DNA from: Clostridia bacterium
GTDB taxonomy: Bacteria > Bacillota > Clostridia > Oscillospirales > QAKW01
NCBI GenBank assembly: GCA_017464525.1
Contig: JAFTZM010000043.1
Location: forward strand, 62,001 to 126,000
Reading direction: 5' to 3'
Length of the DNA: 64,000 nt
Made by a program: the position numbers and the translations under genes. Shown here piece after piece: positions 39,646 to 49,769 of this stretch. Every line of letters begins with the position of its first letter. Position 1 is the first letter of the stretch. Under the pieces are notes generated by a model. That model ran no database searches, was not told the origin of the DNA, and worked only from the letters and a program-made list of their open reading frames with translations.

Positions 39646-40745
39646 AAGCCCAGTTCCTCATAGATCAACTCACGAACGGTGGGGAACACCGTTTCATAAG
39701 CGAAGCCGCAGCTGCAGACGTGCTGCATATAGCAGATGGCGATCTCATTTTCAGAGTCAATCAGGGCATGGCTGCCGGCGGCGCCGTCCCAGCCGAAAAC
39801 CCCGATGGGGGTATGACCGGCCGTAAATTCCGGATATTGGAATACCCGCACCCCCAGCGCATACTCAAAGGGCTTAAACCGGTTCCCGGCACGGAAACGG
39901 TCGCTGGCATTTTTACAATGGCGAGAGGTACGCCAGAGATCGATGGTCTCCGGTTTCAGCAGCTTGCCGGTGGCAAGGGCCGAGAGAAATTCGGCAAAAT
40001 CCTTCGCCTGCGCGATCAACCCTGCACCGCCGCTGTAATAATTGGGGCCGAAGATGTAGGGATTTTCATTTCCCCGGCGGCTGTGGGTCCTCTTTTCACC
40101 GTTCCAGACATACTGAGCCTGCAGCTTTTTGCGGCTTTCGGCGGTATGGTGGAAAGAAAGGTGGGTCAGCCCCAGCGGCTCCCATGCCCACTCCCGCAGA
40201 TATTCTTCCAAATTTTTTCCGGTAATGGCTTCGATCACCGCTGCCAGCACATCATGAGCCAGGCTGTACTGATAGTTGGTGCCGGGCTCATATTCCAGAG
40301 GAACCTGCGCCATGGCATTCACTACATCCACTGTAGAGGCATCGGGATCCTTCTGCAGCACCTCTAAAATAGGTACAGATTTCAGATCATAGTTCATGCC
40401 GGCGGCCATGGAAAAGAGCTGCCAGATCATAATGGGAGCCTTGGGGGCGGTGCCGTCTTTCAGCTTCACCTCCGCAAAGGCAGGCAGATACCGGGCAAGA
40501 GGGGCATCCAGCTCCAACCTGCCCTGCTCCACCAGACTCATGGCGGCAGCGGTGGTCATCACCTTGGTGCAGGAATAGAGGAAGTAATAATCATCCTCCC
40601 GCACCCCCTCGGTCTTTAAGTAATTGCGCCAGCCGAATTGCTTCCGGTAGATCAGCTCCCCTTTGCGGTAGATCAAAAGGTCACAGCCGGGAATGATCTC
40701 CCCGGGCACGGTCTGATTCAGATACTCTGTTACTTTCTCAAACAT
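39642..40745 (-). CDS. serine hydrolase, class C beta-lactamase-like
   Basis: 367 residues. SxxK motif Ser58-Cys-Thr-Lys61, Tyr160-Ser-Leu at the YxN position and Gly-Trp-Asp-Gly-Ala-Ala-Gly-Ser as the third box. No signal peptide. Members act as esterases, peptidases or penicillin-recognising enzymes; the substrate is unknown. Its start overlaps the end of the ABC exporter gene by eight bases and its stop overlaps the AraC start, so the three are coupled. Confidence 0.88.
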   Translation of the reverse strand: MFEKVTEYLNQTVPGEIIPGCDLLIYRKGELIYRKQFGWRNYLKTEGVREDDYYFLYSCTKVMTTAAAMSLVEQGRLELDAPLARYLPAFAEVKLKDGTAPKAPIMIWQLFSMAAGMNYDLKSVPILEVLQKDPDASTVDVVNAMAQVPLEYEPGTNYQYSLAHDVLAAVIEAITGKNLEEYLREWAWEPLGLTHLSFHHTAESRKKLQAQYVWNGEKRTHSRRGNENPYIFGPNYYSGGAGLIAQAKDFAEFLSALATGKLLKPETIDLWRTSRHCKNASDRFRAGNRFKPFEYALGVRVFQYPEFTAGHTPIGVFGWDGAAGSHALIDSENEIAICYMQHVCSCGFAYETVFPTVRELIYEELGF

Positions 40746-42618
40746 TTTTTGGTTCCTCCGAGTGGTGTAAATTTACACTGTGTTTTCTTTGCTCATAATC
40801 GTCCAGGGCATAGCGGAACTGCGTTTCATACAGTTCCCGGTACACGCCGTTTTGTTCCAAAAGCTCCGCATGGCAGCCCCGCTCCACGATCCGGCCGTCC
40901 TTCATCACCAGGATCTCATCCGACGCTAATACTGTGGTGAGCCGATGGGCGATCACAATGGAGGTGCGCCCCTTCAGCAGAGGCCCGATAGCCTCCTGGA
41001 TCAGGCTTTCGGAGATGGAGTCCAAGGAGGAGGTGGCCTCATCCAGGATCAGCACCTTGGGATCCTTCAGGATCGCCCGGGCGATGGAGATCCGCTGCTT
41101 TTCGCCGCCGGAAAGCTTAAAGCCCCGGTTGCCCACCTCAGTATCGTAGCCTTGGGGCAAGGACATAATAAAATCATGAATATTGGCGTCCCGGCAGGCA
41201 CGCTCCAGTTCCTCATCGGTGGCATCCTGCTTGGCATAAAGCAGGTTTGCCCGCACCGTATCGTTAAACAAATAGGTTTCCTGCGTAACTGCCGCCACCT
41301 GCTGCCGCAGGGCGGTCAGATCCCATTCCCGTAGATCCACCCCATCCAGCGTTACGCTGCCCTCCTGCACATCATAAAGGCGGGGAATCAGATTGACCAG
41401 GGTGGATTTTCCGCTGCCGCTGGCCCCCACAATGGCGATGGTCTTTCCCCCATCCGCCCGGAAGGAGATATCATGCAGCAGTTCCTTTTCATCGGAATAG
41501 GAAAATTCCACATGATGGAAGGCAATATCCCCCCGCACTTCTGCAGGACGGTACCCGTTTTCGGGGCTTTCCACCTCGGGTTTCATATCAAAATATTCAA
41601 AAATACGGGTAAAAAGCGCCATAGAGCGGATCACATCGCTTTGCACGCCCAGCAACTGATCCACCGGCTGATACAGCCGATTAATGAGGGAGACGATCAC
41701 CGTCACATCCCCCACCGTGAGATCTCCGCTCAGCCGGAACATAACAAAGCCGGAGGCCACATACACCAGCAGCGGCACCATCCCCCGCAGGACCCGCAGG
41801 GTACGCCAGAACCAAAGCCCCATCAACCGTTCCCGGATGGCCGGGCGGGTGGTCTCCCGGTTGATAGCCTCATAGGCCGCATACTCCCGTTCCTCATTGG
41901 TAAACAACTTGACCAGCAGCTGGCCGCTGACGCTTAAGGTCTCATTGAGGATCTGGTTGGATTTATCCCGCTGCTTCTGAGTAGCATCGGCGATCTGCCA
42001 ACGTTTCCGCCCCACCAACTTGGTGGGGATCACCAGCAGCGGCACCATGGCGATGCCCACCAGTGCCAGCACCCAGCTTTTCTCGAAGAGGGTGATCAGC
42101 ACGATCACCACGGTAGCAACATTGCTGAATACATTCAGGAAGGTGGAGGAGATCACCTGCTGCACGCCGCCGATATCCTCGGTCATACGGGTGATGATGT
42201 CCCCCTGCAGATTGGAGGTAAAGAACCGATGCCCCATCTTTTGCAGGTGGGCATACATCTTATTGCGCATATCGAAGGTGATATGCTGGCCGATCCAGCT
42301 GGTAAGATACACCTCCCCGGCAGAGATCACATTGGATAGGATCAGCACTCCCAAAGAAAGGAGCGCCAGCCGGATCAAAAGCTCCACATTCCCGCCGTAA
42401 AGACCCCGATCGATCATCTGGCCGGTCAACAGGGAGGGCACGACCCCTAAAACACCAGATACGGTAATGCACACCAAAACCAGCCCCAGCCGCCCCCGAT
42501 AAGGCCGCAGCCAGGAAAGGATCCTTTTTGCCAACGGCCAGGTGAGCTTCGGGGCATTTTTTCTTTCTTCTTTTGTCAGCGGTTTCCGGCGAGGTCCGCC
42601 GGGAGGCGGTGGTGCCAT
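40738..42618 (-). CDS. ABC exporter (MsbA-like, transmembrane and ATPase domains fused)
   Basis: 626 residues. A Pro/Arg/Lys-rich N-terminal tail (about 1-30), six spans to about residue 335, then the ATPase: Walker A Gly-Ala-Ser-Gly-Ser-Gly-Lys-Ser, signature Leu-Ser-Gly-Gly-Glu, Walker B Val-Leu-Ile-Leu-Asp-Glu-Ala-Thr-Ser-Ser-Leu-Asp and switch His in Ile-Ala-His-Arg-Leu. All motifs are intact, so it can work as a homodimer. Likely lipid, drug or peptide export. Lies 12 bases after a lipoprotein gene in the extended rimP-nusA run. Confidence 0.93.
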   Translation of the reverse strand: MAPPPPGGPRRKPLTKEERKNAPKLTWPLAKRILSWLRPYRGRLGLVLVCITVSGVLGVVPSLLTGQMIDRGLYGGNVELLIRLALLSLGVLILSNVISAGEVYLTSWIGQHITFDMRNKMYAHLQKMGHRFFTSNLQGDIITRMTEDIGGVQQVISSTFLNVFSNVATVVIVLITLFEKSWVLALVGIAMVPLLVIPTKLVGRKRWQIADATQKQRDKSNQILNETLSVSGQLLVKLFTNEEREYAAYEAINRETTRPAIRERLMGLWFWRTLRVLRGMVPLLVYVASGFVMFRLSGDLTVGDVTVIVSLINRLYQPVDQLLGVQSDVIRSMALFTRIFEYFDMKPEVESPENGYRPAEVRGDIAFHHVEFSYSDEKELLHDISFRADGGKTIAIVGASGSGKSTLVNLIPRLYDVQEGSVTLDGVDLREWDLTALRQQVAAVTQETYLFNDTVRANLLYAKQDATDEELERACRDANIHDFIMSLPQGYDTEVGNRGFKLSGGEKQRISIARAILKDPKVLILDEATSSLDSISESLIQEAIGPLLKGRTSIVIAHRLTTVLASDEILVMKDGRIVERGCHAELLEQNGVYRELYETQFRYALDDYEQRKHSVNLHHSEEPKNV

Positions 42619-42630
42619 AACATGAACTCC

Positions 42631-43158
42631 TTATTCTGCTTCCTGAATGGCAGAGACCAGCAACTGCTGCTCCACCAGATAATCATATAAATAGGTATTG
42701 GCCCGGGGATCCTCCCCTTCCGCATACTTGCGGTCTACCAAAAGGTAGAAGGTATCGTCGGCCCCGTCCTGAATATAGGGATTTTTCAAGGCCTTGACCG
42801 AGCCGTTGGCCGGGGCAAAACTGCCGGTATAGATGATCCGGTTCCCCACCGTCAGCACAAAATAATCCCCCGCAGCAGCCTGAAACAGAGGGCTGCCTCC
42901 ATCGGTCTGGCCGCCCTTAACCGCCACATTTCTCAGCTGCACCCGGTGCTCCTCCCAGAGCCAGCCGGCAAGATCCTCGCCGGTGAAGGCCACACGGCCT
43001 TCGGCCTTGGCAGCTGAAAGGATGGCGCTGTCCCCCATAGAGGCGGTGACCGCCTCCCCGGGAACAACATAAAATTTCAGATCTTCTTTGGTCTTTTTGC
43101 AGCCGGAAAAGCTGAAAAGCAGCATCAAAACCGCAAAGAAAGCGATCAAATGTTTCAT
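42631..43158 (-). CDS. predicted lipoprotein of unknown function
   Basis: 175 residues. Signal peptide with a Phe-Ser-Phe-Ser-Gly-Cys lipobox (Cys20), then a domain I do not recognise, with a Val-Gly-Asn-Arg-Ile-Ile-Tyr-Thr-Gly-Ser-Phe segment. Predicted to be anchored on the outer face of the membrane. It lies four bases after another lipoprotein gene and 12 before the ABC exporter gene, so the three may work together at the membrane; that is inference from spacing. Confidence 0.75.
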   Translation of the reverse strand: MKHLIAFFAVLMLLFSFSGCKKTKEDLKFYVVPGEAVTASMGDSAILSAAKAEGRVAFTGEDLAGWLWEEHRVQLRNVAVKGGQTDGGSPLFQAAAGDYFVLTVGNRIIYTGSFAPANGSVKALKNPYIQDGADDTFYLLVDRKYAEGEDPRANTYLYDYLVEQQLLVSAIQEAE

Positions 43159-43162
43159 AAGG

Positions 43163-44173
43163 TTACCTCAAAGTATAGTTGACAATGGTTCCGTTGGATT
43201 TTTGCAGCACCGCCGCCGTCAGAGCGTTATGGTCAGAGCCAAAATCCAGATAGAACACCGATCCGTCCAGCAGCTGATAGGCATCCCGGTATCGGGTGGT
43301 GTTCCCCTCCAGCCAATCGGGCGCCCCAAAGCGGCGATAGATCTCGGAGGGCTTAGCATTCTTTTTCAGATTGCTGAACAACTGCGCGTTCCGGGCGGTG
43401 CGGAGATAGCCGGAAGGCTTTTCCTCCTCTTCCCAGCTGCCCAGATAATTGGAGGCAGCGCCGCCCTTGATCTTCTGCACCGCCCGCAGCTTAGTGCGGG
43501 TGTAGCCGTAGTCCAGATAAAGGGTGCTGCCATCCTCCATGGAATAAACATCCACCAGATAGCTATCCTTCCGGAAGGAAACAGAGCTGAAGCTATTGGG
43601 CTTTCCCAGGGCAGAAACCACCGTTTCCCGCTCGGCACCGATGGCCAGGATCTGATCGGCCAGCTCATAGCTGTACTGCTTCCCGGAAAAATACCCGGAT
43701 CCATCCACATTCACCACCGGTGTTTCATCGGGGCTCTCAGGTTCGGGCTTCTCCGCATCGGGCTCCTCCACCACAACGGTGCTACCGGGAGTATAATTCA
43801 GCAGGATCCCCAGTTCATTCAGATATCCGAAAAAATCCTGCTTTTTTCCGGAGGTATCGGTCAGCACAGCGGTTTTGATCTTCCCGGCCTCAGTATAGGT
43901 GAGTACCAAAGTTTCCCCGTCTGCCAACCGGTAGGTATCGGTATTATTTTCAGCAATAATGAAGGATTGGGCGCTGCCCAGCGCACTCAGCACCGTTTCC
44001 CGGGCGGTACCGGGACGCAGATCATAAAGATCCTGCAGGGTGATGGCGCTCTTTTGGCTCACACCGTAGCCGGTGCCGCCGCTTTCCTCCTGCTCCTTGG
44101 TGACCGCCTGCTCCTTGCAGCTGCTGAACAGCAGCAGGCAGCAAAGCAGAGCGGCAATCAATCTATATTTCAT
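43163..44173 (-). CDS. lipoprotein with three BamE/BLIP-like repeats
   Basis: 336 residues. Lipobox Leu-Leu-Phe-Ser-Ser-Cys (Cys19). Three related units follow, each with a helix containing a (Glu/Ala)-(Thr/Glu)-(Val/Ile)-x-(Ser/Arg)-(Ala/Arg)-(Leu/Phe)-Gly-x-(Ala/Pro) motif and a beta hairpin ending in (Val/Tyr)-Leu-(Thr/Asp)-(Tyr/Phe): about 45-105, 175-245 and 270-335. This matches the SmpA/BamE or beta-lactamase-inhibitor-like fold used in surface protein binding. A Glu/Pro-rich linker separates units one and two. Starts inside the ribF stop (ATGA). Confidence 0.75.
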   Translation of the reverse strand: MKYRLIAALLCCLLLFSSCKEQAVTKEQEESGGTGYGVSQKSAITLQDLYDLRPGTARETVLSALGSAQSFIIAENNTDTYRLADGETLVLTYTEAGKIKTAVLTDTSGKKQDFFGYLNELGILLNYTPGSTVVVEEPDAEKPEPESPDETPVVNVDGSGYFSGKQYSYELADQILAIGAERETVVSALGKPNSFSSVSFRKDSYLVDVYSMEDGSTLYLDYGYTRTKLRAVQKIKGGAASNYLGSWEEEEKPSGYLRTARNAQLFSNLKKNAKPSEIYRRFGAPDWLEGNTTRYRDAYQLLDGSVFYLDFGSDHNALTAAVLQKSNGTIVNYTLR

Positions 44174-45021
44174 TTGAGCATCTCCAATCTTGCTTTACTT
44201 TGTTCCCCATCCTTTTGGATCTGCAAAAATAACTGCTCTTTTGTTTCAAATTTCATCTCCCGGCGAAGGTAGGATTTCAACTCCACCCGGATCTCTTTAT
44301 CATAAAGATCCGGCACCTCCCCCAGAATATGGGCCTCCAGATTGGGCAGGCCGCCGTTTTCCACCGTGGGGCGCACCCCGATATTAGCGGCTGCCGGGTA
44401 GCGAACGCCCTCTGCCTCTACCCAAGCGGCATAAACGCCGAAGGGGGGCAGCAGCTGCCGCTCACTCACAGAAAGGTTCACCGTAGGGGTACCGTACTGC
44501 CGGGCCAGGCCCTTGCCATGGCAGACAGTCCCCATCAGGCAGAAGGGATGGCCCAACCGTTCCTCGGCCCGCTCCAGATCCCCCGCCTCCAGATATTTCC
44601 GGATGGAGGAGGAGCTGATACGCACATCCTCGGCCATCACATTATTCAGCTTTTTCACAGCAATTCCCCCGCTGATCAGGGTAAATTCATTGCCGCCCCG
44701 CTCCTTACCGAAGCGGAAATCCGGGCCGCAGACTAGCCCCACCGCACCCAGTTCATTTTTCAGAAAATGAACAAACTCTTCGGCGGGGACCTCTTTCCAT
44801 TCCCCAAAGGAAAGGATCTTGCATTGCCCGATCCCATACTGCCGCAGGTACCACTCCTTCATGGAGGTTTCTGTGATCACCCTGCGCCCCTTTGTGTTCG
44901 TATCAAAGGACAGCACCATGGCCTCGGCCTGCAGGGAGGCTGCCCAAGTTTTCAATTGATGCAGGATCTCCTGATGGCCCCGATGAACGCCATCGAAATC
45001 TCCGATTGCGATAACTGTCAT
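44170..45021 (-). CDS. ribF: bifunctional riboflavin kinase / FAD synthetase
   Basis: 283 residues. N-terminal nucleotidyltransferase domain with Gly-Asp-Phe-Asp-Gly-Val-His-Arg-Gly-His and Ile-Ser-Ser-Ser-Ser-Ile-Arg; C-terminal flavokinase domain with Gly-Lys-Gly-Leu-Ala-Arg-Gln-Tyr-Gly-Thr-Pro-Thr-Val-Asn and Glu-Ala-His-Ile-Leu-Gly. Makes FMN and FAD from riboflavin in the cytoplasm. It is some 15 residues shorter at the N terminus than many relatives but starts normally by ATGA overlap with truB, a common Firmicutes neighbour. Confidence 0.96.
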   Translation of the reverse strand: MTVIAIGDFDGVHRGHQEILHQLKTWAASLQAEAMVLSFDTNTKGRRVITETSMKEWYLRQYGIGQCKILSFGEWKEVPAEEFVHFLKNELGAVGLVCGPDFRFGKERGGNEFTLISGGIAVKKLNNVMAEDVRISSSSIRKYLEAGDLERAEERLGHPFCLMGTVCHGKGLARQYGTPTVNLSVSERQLLPPFGVYAAWVEAEGVRYPAAANIGVRPTVENGGLPNLEAHILGEVPDLYDKEIRVELKSYLRREMKFETKEQLFLQIQKDGEQSKARLEMLK

Positions 45022-45902
45022 AAATGCGTCACGACCTTAAAAAAGGTCTCTCCGTCCTTTTCGATCAGATTCCCGAGCCCCACCAGCGCATCGCCCTGAT
45101 AGACGGTGCAGAGGGTCTCCGGTAGGTTTTTCAATTTCTTTGCCGCCACCTCGCAGCCGTTTTTCAAGAGGGTGGCATAAAAGGCCTCCGGCCGGTAAAC
45201 AGGCAAGAAATCCAATACTTTTTCTAAAGAAATGAAGTGTTTTTCGGCGTTTTTTTGCTCTAAAAGTGCCATTAATTCCGCCAAAGGCACCGCATCCTTC
45301 ACCGAAAACCGGCCGGATCTGGTACGCCGCAGAGCCGCCATGGTGCCAAGGCACCCCGCCGCCGCTGCAAGATCCATAAAAAGGGTACGGATATATGTAC
45401 CCTTGGAGCAATCCACCGCCAGCACCGCTTCCTGCTTTTCCGTATCATAGGAAAGCAGCTCCAGACGGTCGATCTCCACAGTACGCTCCGGCACCTCCAC
45501 CTCCTTGCCGGCTCTGGCCAGCTTATAAAGAGGCACACCCTGCACCTTGATGGCAGAATAAGCGGGCGGGCGCTGGTTGATGCGCCCGGTAAAACGGGGC
45601 AGCAACGCCTGCAATTCCTCCTCCGAGGGCATCCCCGGCCGCTCCTCCAGTACAGTTCCGGTCACATCGCCGGTATCGGTCACCAGGCCAAAACGCAGGG
45701 TGCCGATATAGCCCTTCCGCCCTTCTGTCAGAAGTTCACAGAGCTTGGTCCCCTTCCCCACCAGCACCGGCAGAAGGCCGGTGGCCATGGGATCCAGAGT
45801 ACCGCTGTGGCCACACTTTTCCCCAGTCAGCCGCCGGATCCGGGCCACTACCCCAAAAGAGGTCATATCGGTTGGTTTGTCTACTAAAAACAGACCGTTC
45901 AT
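45018..45902 (-). CDS. truB: tRNA pseudouridine(55) synthase
   Basis: 294 residues. Catalytic motif Gly-His-Ser-Gly-Thr-Leu-Asp37-Pro-Met-Ala-Thr-Gly and the Lys-Gly-Thr-Tyr-Ile-Arg motif are present, with a PUA-like C-terminal tail. Converts U55 in the T-loop of tRNAs. Start overlaps the nrnA stop by four bases; part of the rimP-infB-type operon. Confidence 0.97.
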   Translation of the reverse strand: MNGLFLVDKPTDMTSFGVVARIRRLTGEKCGHSGTLDPMATGLLPVLVGKGTKLCELLTEGRKGYIGTLRFGLVTDTGDVTGTVLEERPGMPSEEELQALLPRFTGRINQRPPAYSAIKVQGVPLYKLARAGKEVEVPERTVEIDRLELLSYDTEKQEAVLAVDCSKGTYIRTLFMDLAAAAGCLGTMAALRRTRSGRFSVKDAVPLAELMALLEQKNAEKHFISLEKVLDFLPVYRPEAFYATLLKNGCEVAAKKLKNLPETLCTVYQGDALVGLGNLIEKDGETFFKVVTHL

Positions 45903-46855
45903 ACTTGCTCCAATGCTTTTTTCAATACTTCTACCATCTGCGCCTCCAGCTCGGGATAGCAGCCCTCCATGGAGCAGCCTGCGGCCTGCGCATGGCCGCC
46001 GCCTCCGAATTGGGCGCAGATCTCACCGCCGTGGACCGAGCCATCGGTCCGCAGGGAGATCTTATAATGCTCTGCTTCGGTCTCCTTAAAGGTGGCGGAA
46101 ACGGCCACCCCTTCGATCTGGATGGGCACCGAGGAAAGCACCTCCAGCTCATCGGCCCCAGCGCCGGTCTCTTCCAGCATGGCCAGGGTGATCAGCATGG
46201 TGACGATCCTGCCATCGGCAAAATAATGCATATTTTCCATGGCCTTGCGGTTCAGCTCGAATTCAGCCTTCCGCTTGGTCTGGAACAGCCATTTATTCAG
46301 GCCCTTCAGATCGATGCCGGTGGCAATGGCTTCGGCGGCCGCCAGATGGGTATGACCGGTGGTGCTACCGTATTTAAAACAGCCGGTATCGGTGGCAATG
46401 GCGGTGTAAAAACACTCCGCCGCCTTCTGGTTCAAACCGCCCAATTCCTTGGCCAGCGCCACCATGATCTCGCCGGCGGCTGCGGCCTCGGGGGCCACAT
46501 AATTCAGCCTGCCGTAGAGGGGGTTAGTAGGATGGTGGTCGATGACCACATCCGCCTGCAGCGCCAGTTCTTTATAAACCCCCGCCATATCGGGAGCCGC
46601 CACATCCAGGCATACGATGCAGCCCTTGGGCTCCCCCTTCAACTCTGCTGCGCCCCCGCTCAGAAAGCGGTAGCGGGGAGAGACCCGGTCAGCGCAAAGC
46701 ACCTGCACCTCTTTGCCCTGCATCTCCAGAATTGCCTTCAAGCCGAAGGCGCAGCCTAAGGTATCGCCGTCCGGCCGAACATGGCAAAGCAGGGTCAACT
46801 GCTGCTGACCCTTTAAAAACTCTGCTATTTCGAAGAGAGAATTATTCCTGCTCAT
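45899..46855 (-). CDS. nrnA: DHH-family phosphoesterase, NrnA-like
   Basis: 318 residues. DHH motifs: His-Val-Arg-Pro-Asp-Gly-Asp-Thr, Val-Cys-Leu-Asp-Val, Ile-Asp-His-His-Pro; DHHA1 domain with Gly-Gly-Gly-Gly-His-Ala-Gln-Ala-Ala-Gly. NrnA degrades short oligoribonucleotides and pAp; related enzymes cleave cyclic dinucleotide products. I start at 46855 (Met-Ser-Arg-Asn-Asn), inside the rbfA end (14-base overlap), because upstream codons have no family match. Confidence 0.94.
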   Translation of the reverse strand: MSRNNSLFEIAEFLKGQQQLTLLCHVRPDGDTLGCAFGLKAILEMQGKEVQVLCADRVSPRYRFLSGGAAELKGEPKGCIVCLDVAAPDMAGVYKELALQADVVIDHHPTNPLYGRLNYVAPEAAAAGEIMVALAKELGGLNQKAAECFYTAIATDTGCFKYGSTTGHTHLAAAEAIATGIDLKGLNKWLFQTKRKAEFELNRKAMENMHYFADGRIVTMLITLAMLEETGAGADELEVLSSVPIQIEGVAVSATFKETEAEHYKISLRTDGSVHGGEICAQFGGGGHAQAAGCSMEGCYPELEAQMVEVLKKALEQV

Positions 46856-47210
46856 CTTCGGTTTCCTCGCCGGTGCCGTCCAGCCCCAGCTCATGAAGCT
46901 TCTCGTTGATATGCATTCCGTACTTGATGGACTGGTCTGCATAGAAGCTCAGCTCGGGGGTATTGCGCAGCTTTAAATTCCTTGCCAGCATTCCCCGGAT
47001 ATAACTGCCGGAGGACTTTAACCCCCGCAGCATCTCTTTTTCGTCGCCCATCAGGGCAGAGACGAACACCTTACATTCCTTTAGATCACCGGTGGTTTCC
47101 ACAGCGGTGACGGAGACAAAGGAGGGAACCCGGGGATCCTTCACTGTTGGAAGGATCCGGGCCAGCTCCTTGCGGATCTCCTCGTTGACACGTTGGATAC
47201 GATGCGCCAT
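46842..47210 (-). CDS. rbfA: 30S ribosome-binding factor A
   Basis: 122 residues. Typical RbfA: His-Arg-Ile-Gln-Arg-Val-Asn-Glu-Glu-Ile start, KH-like fold, Lys-Val-Phe-Val-Ser, and an Arg-(Asn)-Thr-Pro-Glu-Leu-Ser-Phe motif. Helps 16S rRNA maturation in 30S assembly. Start overlaps the infB stop (TAATG). Confidence 0.97.
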   Translation of the reverse strand: MAHRIQRVNEEIRKELARILPTVKDPRVPSFVSVTAVETTGDLKECKVFVSALMGDEKEMLRGLKSSGSYIRGMLARNLKLRNTPELSFYADQSIKYGMHINEKLHELGLDGTGEETEDEQE

Positions 47211-49768
47211 TATTCTTTAATCTCCTGCATTTCGAAGGCTTCGATCAGGTCGCCTTCCTTCAGATCGTTATAGTTTTCGATGGTCATACCGCATTCGAAG
47301 TTTTCCAGCACTTCCTTCACATCGTCCTTAAAACGCTTCAGGGAGGCTAAAGAGCCCTCGAAGATGACGATATTATCCCGGATCAGGCGTACAGAGGCAT
47401 TCCGCACGATCTTGCCGCTCTTCACATAGCAGCCGGCAATGGTACCCACTCCGGAGACCTTGATGGTCTGGCGTACCTCGGCGGTACCCAGCACCACTTC
47501 CTTGAACTTGGGTGCCAGCATACCCTTCATAGCGGCCTCGATCTCTTCGATGCAATCGTAGATCACACGGTAGAGACGGATATCCACATTGGCCTTTTCC
47601 GCAGAAGCCTTGGCATTGGCATCGGGGCGGATATTGAAGCCCACGATGATGGCGCCGGAGGCCTCGGCCAGCATGACATCGCTTTCGTTGATGCCGCCTA
47701 CGCCGTTGTGGATCACGCGGACCCGCACCTCTTCGTTGGTCAGCTTCTCCAGAGAAGCCTTGACGGCCTCGGCAGAGCCCTGCACATCGGCCTTCACGAT
47801 GATGTTCAGATCCTTCATATTGCCTTCCTGGATCCGGGAGAAGATATCGTCCAAAGAGACCTTATACTGGCTCTGGGCGGCCAGCTTCTGATCATTCTTA
47901 CGCTGATCGGCCAGTTCACGGGCCAGACGCTCATCCTCTACCACGAAGAAGTTATCGCCTGCCTGAGGAACCTCAGCCAGACCGATGATCTCAACGGGGG
48001 TGGAGGGACCGGCGGTCTTGATCTTGCGGCCCTTATCGTCGGTCATGGCACGGATCTTACCCACAGCGGTACCGGCGATGATGATATCCCCCATATTCAG
48101 GGTACCGTTCTGCACCAGCACGGTTGCCACAGAGCCGCGGCCCTTATCCAGCTTGGCTTCGATTACCGTACCCTTGGCCAAACGGTTGGGATTGGCCTTG
48201 AGATCCCGCATTTCGGCAACCAGCAGCACCATTTCCAGCAGCGTATCGATATTATCATGCTTCAGCGCAGAAACGGGCACGCAGATGGTATCGCCGCCCC
48301 ATGCTTCGGGAACCAGCTCATATTCGGTAAGCTCCTGCATTACACGGTCGGGATTTGCGGTGGGTTTATCCATTTTATTGATAGCAACGATGATGGGGAT
48401 CTCAGCAGCCTTAGCATGGCTGATGGCCTCAATGGTCTGGGGCATGATACCGTCATCGGCAGCCACCACCAGGATGGCAATATCGGTGGCCAGCGCACCG
48501 CGGGCACGCATGGCAGTAAAGGCGGCATGGCCGGGGGTATCCAGGAAGGTGATATCCTCGCCGTTACACTTGACCTTATAAGCGCCGATATGCTGGGTGA
48601 TACCGCCCGCCTCGCCGGCGGTCACATTGGTATCCCGGATGGCATCCAGCAGAGAGGTCTTACCGTGGTCCACGTGGCCCATCACGACTACAACAGGGCA
48701 GCGCTTCTGCAGCTCGGCTGCATCGTCCTCCCGGTCATCGATCAGGCGATCCTCGATGGAGAGGATCACTTCCTTCTCTACCTTGATATCAAATTCCTCT
48801 GCCACCAGATAGGCAGTATCATAATCAATGATCTGGGAAGCGCCGGCCATGATGCCCAAGGTCATCAGCTTTTTCACGACCTGTGCCACATTGACCTTCA
48901 TTCTGAGCGCCAGATCGCCCACAGAAATTTCATCGGGAACCAGAATCTTCATCTTTGCCTGCTTTCTTTGCAGCTCAATTCTCTTCAAGCGCTCAGCCTC
49001 GGTCTCCTTTTTCTTTTTAGCACCGTACTGCCCCTGCTTCTGCCAATCCTTCTTCTTCTGGATCTTCTGCTTGGAAGCGCCGGCGGTGCTGCGGTTTTCG
49101 TGGCTGTTGGCCAGATCCATCAGCTTATCATCATACTTGCTCAGGTTCACATCCTGGGTGCGGGTATCCACCACCCGGATTGTACGCTCGTAGTTCTGCA
49201 CCTGGCGGGGGCCTTTTTCTTTTTTCTTAGGCTGCTCCACGGGCTTCACAGGTTGCTGCTTCTGGGGCTCTGCCTTGGAGATGAGGCGAGGACCGGTCTT
49301 TTTGGGCTCTTCCTTCTTAGGAGGCTCCTTTTTGGACTCCTCCTTCTTGGGTTCTGCCTTGGAGATCAGGCGAGGGCCGGTCTTTTTAGGCTCTTCCTTC
49401 TTCGGCTCCTCTTTCTTGGGTTCCGCCTTAGAGATGAGCCGGGGCCCGGTCTTCTTGGGCTCTTCCTTCTTGGGTTCTTCTTTTTTCGGTTCTTCCTTCT
49501 TGGGTTCTTCCTTCTTCGGCTCGGCCTTGGGCGCTTCCGCCTTCTTCTCCTCGGGATCGGGGCGGGCGGCCAGCGCAAAATAGGCATTAAAATCCTTTAC
49601 CTCGCTCTTTTTGGTAAAATGATTAAAGAGATAATCCAACTCTTTTGTGGTAAGCACCGCCATATGGGTGCGCTCCTTGGTCTCGAATTTATCCAGCAGT
49701 TCCATAATATCTGCACTTTTGAGACCCATATCCTTTGCAAATTCATGCACTCTGTATTTCTGATCCAA
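47210..49768 (-). CDS. infB: translation initiation factor IF-2
   Basis: 852 residues from a TTG start at 49768 after AAGGGGG; an ATG start in this frame would lie 162 bases upstream in the ylxQ gene. Residues 1-55 are the IF2 N-terminal fold. About 75-215 is a Lys/Glu/Pro linker with three near-identical units holding [12 protein letters not shown] separated by Lys-Lys-Glu-Glu-Pro repeats. The G domain (near 360-530) has Gly-His-Val-Asp-His-Gly-Lys-Thr, Asp-Thr-Pro-Gly-His and Asn-Lys-Met-Asp. Loads initiator tRNA on the 30S subunit. The repeat region makes long shadow frames on the other strand. Confidence 0.97.
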   Translation of the reverse strand: MDQKYRVHEFAKDMGLKSADIMELLDKFETKERTHMAVLTTKELDYLFNHFTKKSEVKDFNAYFALAARPDPEEKKAEAPKAEPKKEEPKKEEPKKEEPKKEEPKKTGPRLISKAEPKKEEPKKEEPKKTGPRLISKAEPKKEESKKEPPKKEEPKKTGPRLISKAEPQKQQPVKPVEQPKKKEKGPRQVQNYERTIRVVDTRTQDVNLSKYDDKLMDLANSHENRSTAGASKQKIQKKKDWQKQGQYGAKKKKETEAERLKRIELQRKQAKMKILVPDEISVGDLALRMKVNVAQVVKKLMTLGIMAGASQIIDYDTAYLVAEEFDIKVEKEVILSIEDRLIDDREDDAAELQKRCPVVVVMGHVDHGKTSLLDAIRDTNVTAGEAGGITQHIGAYKVKCNGEDITFLDTPGHAAFTAMRARGALATDIAILVVAADDGIMPQTIEAISHAKAAEIPIIVAINKMDKPTANPDRVMQELTEYELVPEAWGGDTICVPVSALKHDNIDTLLEMVLLVAEMRDLKANPNRLAKGTVIEAKLDKGRGSVATVLVQNGTLNMGDIIIAGTAVGKIRAMTDDKGRKIKTAGPSTPVEIIGLAEVPQAGDNFFVVEDERLARELADQRKNDQKLAAQSQYKVSLDDIFSRIQEGNMKDLNIIVKADVQGSAEAVKASLEKLTNEEVRVRVIHNGVGGINESDVMLAEASGAIIVGFNIRPDANAKASAEKANVDIRLYRVIYDCIEEIEAAMKGMLAPKFKEVVLGTAEVRQTIKVSGVGTIAGCYVKSGKIVRNASVRLIRDNIVIFEGSLASLKRFKDDVKEVLENFECGMTIENYNDLKEGDLIEAFEMQEIKE

Positions 49769-49769
49769 A

